NCBI GenBank assembly: GCA_051252075.1
Contig: JBPOFU010000037.1
Span: forward strand, 1 to 27,664
Source of the DNA: Oceanococcus sp051252075
GTDB taxonomy: Bacteria; Pseudomonadota; Gammaproteobacteria; Nevskiales; Oceanococcaceae
Direction: 5' to 3'
Length of the DNA stretch: 27,664 nucleotides
The notes under the pieces were generated by a model. The model saw nothing but the letters and a program-made list of their open reading frames with translations. It had not been told where the DNA came from and did not search any database. The position numbers and the translations under genes were made by a program. Below, piece by piece: positions 23,575-27,664 of this stretch; position 1 is the stretch's first letter, and each line of letters begins with the position of its first letter.

Positions 23575-26500
23575 GTGGGAAGTCGTATCTATCTATTCTG
23601 TGTCGCGTTAATCGCCGTGACTTTTTCTGCTTGTGACAGCAATAATGTAGCGCCGCGTAGCGGAATCAATATTGGTCCGGGAGCAACCGCCACGCCAGCT
23701 CCTGGCGCCCGCGTTTTCGGTTTTGTCGTTGATGATCCAATTGAAGGTCTTGGATACCGGACTCCTAGCCAGTCAGGTGTCACCGATCGTAATGGTCTTT
23801 TTAACTACCGCGAGACCGAATCAGTAATTTTCAGCTTTTGTAGTATTAGTTTTGGGCCAATAGCAGCATCGCCAGTAGTGTTGAGCTCACAATTGGTGAA
23901 CGTACCCTTAGATGAAGATATAGACGACTATCCAGCGGCTATCAATCTTGCACGTCTTTTCCAAACCATTGATGTTGATCAGGACCCTAGTGATGGCATC
24001 ACGATCCCAGTCAATTTGCGAATGGGTTCTTGCACTGCGATCAATTTTAATCAGTCAATTGCAGATTTTTCAGAAGATTTGGCTGTATTGGCATTGCTAC
24101 AACGCGCCGGCCGTAGTCAGCTGGTGAATGCCGTAGCTGCGCGCAATAGGTTGCAGCATACGATCGATTTTGTACGCGCCAATGGTCGCGCTAATTTCTT
24201 GCCAACGGCCAATTCGGGGGCAGACCAAACGGTGGCGGAAGGTGCGACTGCATTGCTGAACGGTGGAAGTAGCAGCGACCCAGACGGGCGTCTCGTGAAA
24301 TTTCGTTGGACTGAATTAAGTTCGTTGGGCTTGGTTTTTGATCCATCAGTCGGCTCGTCCACATCCGTTACGGCACCGAATGTGGTTGACGATCAAACGG
24401 CAGTGGTCAACCTACAGGTTACTGACGATGAAGGCGCGACTGACAACGATCAACTAAGCCTAACAATAGTTGCCGGTGCGATCAGCAATCTGCCCCCTGC
24501 GGTCAGTGCAGGAACGGACCAAGCTGTAGATGAGAGAAATTTTGTTCAATTATCTGGTCAGGCATCAGATAGTGACGGTGAGATTAGCTCTCTGCAATGG
24601 GTGCCGGTCGGGAACGAAATATCACTTGATGATGCCGGTACTTTAAACCCCAGTTTTGTCGCTCCCGATGTTGATTCGAACACCGCATTTATTTTTCGCT
24701 TAAGCGCAACCGACGACCAAGGCGACACCGCAAGTGATGATGTTGCAGTTACGGTTCGCAATATCGTAGAAAATTTACTACCCACCGCCTTTGCAGGCAA
24801 TGATCAGACTGTAGATGAGGGCGACACCGTAACCTTGGACGGGCGCGGCAGTACAGATCAGGATGGCAGTGTGGTGGGCTTTAGCTGGAGTAATGTCTCG
24901 TCCATCCCGTTCACAATACAAGATGCGAACACATCTCAGGCGACTTTCGTTGCGCCACAAGTGAATTCGGAAACGTCTGTTTTGGTTCGCTTGGAAGTAA
25001 CAGATGATCAGGGTGCTTCGGCTAGCGATGAGCTAAGTGTGCTCATTCGAAACGTGATTGAGAATCAGACGCCGAACGCCAATGCAGGTAGTGACCAGAC
25101 TGTTGAAGGTGGCGTCACCGTAACTTTAAATGGCGACAGCTCAAGCGATCCGGACGGTACGATTAGTCAGTATGCGTGGTCCCAAATACTAGGTGATCCA
25201 GTAGAGCTATCCAGTACCAGCCAAGCGAATCCCAGTTTTCAAGCGCCAATGGTGGACCAAGACACCAGTCTTGGCTTCCGCTTGACGGTGACTGATGATA
25301 ATGGTGCGGCAGATAGTGATGATGTTTCAGTTCTTGTCAAAACGGACCCCACAAATAGCAATCGTGCACCAAAAGCACGTTTCAGCATTTCGCCGAATCC
25401 AGCGGATGCAGGAAGCCAGGTTGTTTTAGATGGCAGCACGTCAACAGATCCTGATGGTGACGCCTTAAGCTATCTATGGCGTGAAGCGGCTGATTCAAAT
25501 TGCGGCTTGCTATTCGCAGATGACCGTGCGGAGTCGACCACGACGACCGCACCTGATGACGGCAGCACTACGTGCACCGTAGTTTTTGCAGTAACAGATG
25601 CTGGAGGTTTATCGGACAGTGCCAGCGACACGTTGTCGGTACAGCAGGATATTGGAGATAACGCCTCGTTTGAAGATTGTGTCACGCAATTTGGTGATTT
25701 CGAAGCGTGCGTTGCGGCATGCAATGAATTTTCGGGTAATGCATGTTCGCTTGATTCACTCGCAGAGCTTTGTGTTTTCGACGTTGCTGGAGCAGCTCCT
25801 GAAGAGTTTTGCCCTGCTCAGGACAGTGATAATGACGGTGTAAATGATAACCAAGACCTCTGTCCGAATACGGATGCAGGTGCCACAGTTGATGAAAACG
25901 GCTGTGCTGCGAATCAGGAACCACCAAGCAACCCAGGTGAAGGTATTCCGGACCCGGATACCTTGCTTGGGGAGCTGTGCAGTGGATACGACACCCCACA
26001 GGGCTTGCAACAATGTTTAGATGATCGCCAGCAAGACATTTGTGATCAGTATGACCCTGATCAAAGCACAGCATTTTGTGATGAATTCCCTCCCAGTGAA
26101 CTACCGGTAGACCCGGAAGAAGTTTTGGCTGGTTTATGCAGTGGCTACGATACTGCAGAAGGCTTGCAGCAGTGCCTTGATGATGGCCAGCAAGCGATAT
26201 GTGATCAGTTTGATCCGGCGGGTGATTCACCTTTTTGCGGTGATACTACACCTGGCGGATTGCCAGTTGACCCTGCTGAATTGATAGGCGACTTGTGCAG
26301 TGGCTATGGCAGTCCCGACGGTTTGCAACAATGTTTCGATGACGCTCAGCAATCAGTATGCGATCAATTTGATCCCCTGAGTCAGTCGCCAGTTTGCAGC
26401 GATCAATCCGGTGACGGTTTCACGGCACGGATCCAGTTTGGCAACAGCCAGACAGATCCCCGTAGCAACGCTGTGGTTGTAACGCCTGACGAAAATGGGA

Positions 26501-27664
26501 ACATAGGTGTGGTGGTCACGCCGTACATGTTTGATACTGCAACAGGTCTTTATGCGTCAGTGCCTGACGGTCAGCGTATCGACATGGGTGTGTTTTACGG
26601 TCAAGCGGATGCCGACCCGGTCGCTGGTGTCGGACAGCAGCAAGGCACTGTCGTAGATGGCCAGGTGGCCTTCACGTACAACATCAGCGACTTGCCAGCA
26701 TCGATTGACGGTAACGGCTATTCGTTCCAGGCCTATTACTTCGGTCCTAATCAGAACGATGCTACGCGTCAAAGCAGTCATTTTGTTCCAAAGGAACAAG
26801 TTCTAGCGGTACCGAACAACAACGCCATTGGCTTGGCCGATGCGATGGATGATGACCAGTCACCCAGTGATCAATTTGACGGTCATCCGTTCAGTCCAGT
26901 GTTTGTGGCGGCAGTGCCGAGCAACGTTGTTCAAGGTGATGGATTTACGGCCCGGATCCAGTTTGGCAACAGCCAAACGGACCCCAGCAGCAACGGCACG
27001 GTTGTCACGCCAGACGCCGGTGGAAACATCGCTGTCGTCGTTACGCCGTACGTATTTGATACCGTTCAAGATATTTACACACCGGTGCCTGACGGTCAGC
27101 GTATCGACATGGGTGTGTTTTACGGTCAAGCGGATGCCGACCCGGTCGCTGGTGTCGGACAGCAGCAAGGCACTGTCGTAGATGGCCAGGTGGCCTTCAC
27201 GTACAACATCAGCGACTTGCCAGCATCGATTGACGGTAACGGCTATTCGTTCCAGGCCTATTACTTCGGTCCTAATCAGAACGATGCTACGCGTCAAAGC
27301 AGTCATTTTGTTCCAAAGGAACAAGTTCTAGCGGTACCGAACAACAACGCCATTGGCTTGGCCGATGCGATGGATGATGACCAGTCACCCAGTGATCAAT
27401 TTGACGGTCATCCGTTCAGTCCAGTGTTTGTGGCGGCAGTGCCGAGCAACGTTGTTCAAGGTGATGGATTTACGGCCCGGATCCAGTTTGGCAACAGCCA
27501 AACGGACCCTAGCAGTAACGGAACGGTCGTCACGCCAGACGGCGACGGAAATATAGGTGTGGTGGTCACGCCGTACGTGTTTGATATCGTTCAAGATATT
27601 TACACGCCAGTGCCGGACGGTCAGCGTATCGACATGGGTGTGTTTTACGGTCAAGCGGATGCGG
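23575..27664 (+). CDS. Very large multi-domain surface lipoprotein with PKD-like and long tandem repeats (3' truncated)
   Basis: The frame is open from a GTG at 23575 (GGGG 5 nt upstream) to the window end, at least 1363 codons. A lipoprotein signal peptide (GSRIYLFCVALIAVTFSAC, Cys20) comes first. An N-terminal domain follows (VFGFVVDDPIEGLGYRTPS, GVTDRNGLFNY, AAINLARLFQTIDVDQDP) of a kind common at the start of gammaproteobacterial repeat lipoproteins. Five PKD-like beta domains span ~210-690. A thrombospondin-type-3-like calcium motif (DSDNDGVNDNQDLCPN) lies at ~750-778. Three four-Cys repeats span ~793-945, and 175-residue repeats run from ~946 to the edge. The protein is very rich in Asp, consistent with calcium binding outside the cell. 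The likely role is surface adhesion or matrix structure, by inference. Copy number may be unreliable if the assembly collapsed the repeat. Confidence 0.88.
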   Translation, partial: MGSRIYLFCVALIAVTFSACDSNNVAPRSGINIGPGATATPAPGARVFGFVVDDPIEGLGYRTPSQSGVTDRNGLFNYRETESVIFSFCSISFGPIAASPVVLSSQLVNVPLDEDIDDYPAAINLARLFQTIDVDQDPSDGITIPVNLRMGSCTAINFNQSIADFSEDLAVLALLQRAGRSQLVNAVAARNRLQHTIDFVRANGRANFLPTANSGADQTVAEGATALLNGGSSSDPDGRLVKFRWTELSSLGLVFDPSVGSSTSVTAPNVVDDQTAVVNLQVTDDEGATDNDQLSLTIVAGAISNLPPAVSAGTDQAVDERNFVQLSGQASDSDGEISSLQWVPVGNEISLDDAGTLNPSFVAPDVDSNTAFIFRLSATDDQGDTASDDVAVTVRNIVENLLPTAFAGNDQTVDEGDTVTLDGRGSTDQDGSVVGFSWSNVSSIPFTIQDANTSQATFVAPQVNSETSVLVRLEVTDDQGASASDELSVLIRNVIENQTPNANAGSDQTVEGGVTVTLNGDSSSDPDGTISQYAWSQILGDPVELSSTSQANPSFQAPMVDQDTSLGFRLTVTDDNGAADSDDVSVLVKTDPTNSNRAPKARFSISPNPADAGSQVVLDGSTSTDPDGDALSYLWREAADSNCGLLFADDRAESTTTTAPDDGSTTCTVVFAVTDAGGLSDSASDTLSVQQDIGDNASFEDCVTQFGDFEACVAACNEFSGNACSLDSLAELCVFDVAGAAPEEFCPAQDSDNDGVNDNQDLCPNTDAGATVDENGCAANQEPPSNPGEGIPDPDTLLGELCSGYDTPQGLQQCLDDRQQDICDQYDPDQSTAFCDEFPPSELPVDPEEVLAGLCSGYDTAEGLQQCLDDGQQAICDQFDPAGDSPFCGDTTPGGLPVDPAELIGDLCSGYGSPDGLQQCFDDAQQSVCDQFDPLSQSPVCSDQSGDGFTARIQFGNSQTDPRSNAVVVTPDENGNIGVVVTPYMFDTATGLYASVPDGQRIDMGVFYGQADADPVAGVGQQQGTVVDGQVAFTYNISDLPASIDGNGYSFQAYYFGPNQNDATRQSSHFVPKEQVLAVPNNNAIGLADAMDDDQSPSDQFDGHPFSPVFVAAVPSNVVQGDGFTARIQFGNSQTDPSSNGTVVTPDAGGNIAVVVTPYVFDTVQDIYTPVPDGQRIDMGVFYGQADADPVAGVGQQQGTVVDGQVAFTYNISDLPASIDGNGYSFQAYYFGPNQNDATRQSSHFVPKEQVLAVPNNNAIGLADAMDDDQSPSDQFDGHPFSPVFVAAVPSNVVQGDGFTARIQFGNSQTDPSSNGTVVTPDGDGNIGVVVTPYVFDIVQDIYTPVPDGQRIDMGVFYGQADA
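24202..25644 (+). repeat. Five tandem PKD/REJ-like domains (~96 residues each)
   Basis: Repeat starts are at 24202, 24496, 24781, 25072 and 25369. Each begins P-A-N-AG-DQTV or a variant, continues with V-L-G--SSDPDG (GSSSDPDG, GQASDSDG, GRGSTDQDG, GDSSSDPDG, GSTSTDPDG) and a W strand (RWTE, QWVP, SWSN, AWSQ, LWRE), and ends with L-VTDD-GA-DSD-VSV. The DPDG and VTDDxG wording is the standard signature of bacterial extracellular PKD-like domains. The fifth copy is the most divergent and contains two Cys. Confidence 0.88.
25951..26409 (+). repeat. Three tandem 53-residue four-Cys repeats
   Basis: Units start at 25951, 26110 and 26269; the first two are exactly 159 nt and the third is shorter by 18 nt. 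Each reads DP--L---LCSGYD---GLQQC-DD-QQ--CDQ-DP------C with four Cys at conserved spacing. DNA divergence between units is higher than in the 525-bp repeats, implying older duplication. I do not recognise a named domain; two disulfides per unit are plausible in an exported protein. Confidence 0.88.
26410..27664 (+). repeat. 525-bp (175-residue) tandem repeats, 2.4 copies in window
   Basis: Units start at 26410, 26935 and 27460, each with GDGFTARIQFGNSQTDP. By direct reading, 26560-26984 and 27085-27509 are identical over 425 bp, while the ~100-bp block after each unit start differs. The third copy is cut by the window end. The unit is Cys-free and Asp/Asn-rich, and probably forms beta-sandwich domains; no named family is recognised. 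Confidence 0.93.

Noticed and set aside
25682..26230. 182-codon minus-strand frame rich in His, Gln and Pro
   Set aside because: It is antisense to the Asp/Gln/Cys-rich part of the lipoprotein; its odd composition is explained by that. No ribosome binding site or family features.
26557..27324. Two minus-strand frames with identical 80-residue starts inside the large lipoprotein gene
   Set aside because: They are the mirror of the 525-bp repeat on the coding strand. Their identity reflects DNA repeat identity, not a duplicated antisense gene.
26410..27664. Possible CRISPR-like or satellite array
   Set aside because: The unit is 525 bp, is coding in one continuous frame and has no short spacer structure.

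Overview
The window looks like a chromosomal segment of a gammaproteobacterium of moderate GC content. The evidence is gene content: EttA, MltF, RNase AM (YciV type), a PA0069-type radical SAM protein, class II tRNA-Ser, a wax-ester-synthase-family protein and lipoproteins with gammaproteobacterial lipoboxes. No species is claimed. Almost every base is coding, many genes overlap by 1-17 nt, and several use GTG or TTG starts.

Region 1 (1-7618, minus strand) is a predicted amidoligase or peptide-modification cluster. It holds a 1097-aa transglutaminase/DUF2126 protein, a circularly permuted ATP-grasp protein, a stand-alone alpha-E protein, and a second ATP-grasp fused to its own alpha-E domain that runs off the left edge. 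Spacing of +13, +2 and -1 nt indicates one transcript. Region 2 (7859-11711) holds a small Cys-rich oxidoreductase-like protein, a metallophosphoesterase lipoprotein, a periplasmic parvulin-type isomerase, and a convergent PHP/CehA-McbA-like lipoprotein.

Region 3 (11853-15951, plus) is a class I glutamine amidotransferase followed by a tightly coupled trio: a WS/DGAT-family protein whose HHxxxDG motif reads HPVMLDG, a PhaC-like alpha/beta hydrolase with a Cys nucleophile motif, and a leucine-carboxyl-methyltransferase-like enzyme. This looks like an acyl-transfer or storage-lipid module with an unusual first member. Region 4 (15948-18833, minus) is four genes linked by 4-nt overlaps: radical SAM protein, RNase AM-like PHP protein, all-alpha dUTPase and alkyltransferase-like DNA repair protein. 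Divergent from it are folA and a small Rieske protein. mltF and ettA follow on the minus strand.

Region 5 (23154-27664) starts with tRNA-Ser(CGA). The last 20 nt of this gene region recur 169 bp downstream, reminiscent of the E. coli tyrT (rtT RNA) arrangement, with a hairpin-rich insert just before the second copy. After a terminator and a short regulatory-looking stretch comes a very large surface lipoprotein gene, still open at the right edge (at least 1363 codons). It carries five PKD-like domains, a thrombospondin-type-3-like calcium motif, three 53-residue four-Cys repeats, and a 525-bp tandem repeat. In that repeat, 425 bp appear identical between copies 1 and 2 while the remaining ~100 bp are diversified.

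The strongest candidates for something undescribed are the repeat lipoprotein, the degenerate WS/DGAT-PhaC-methyltransferase operon, and the tRNA 3'-end duplication.
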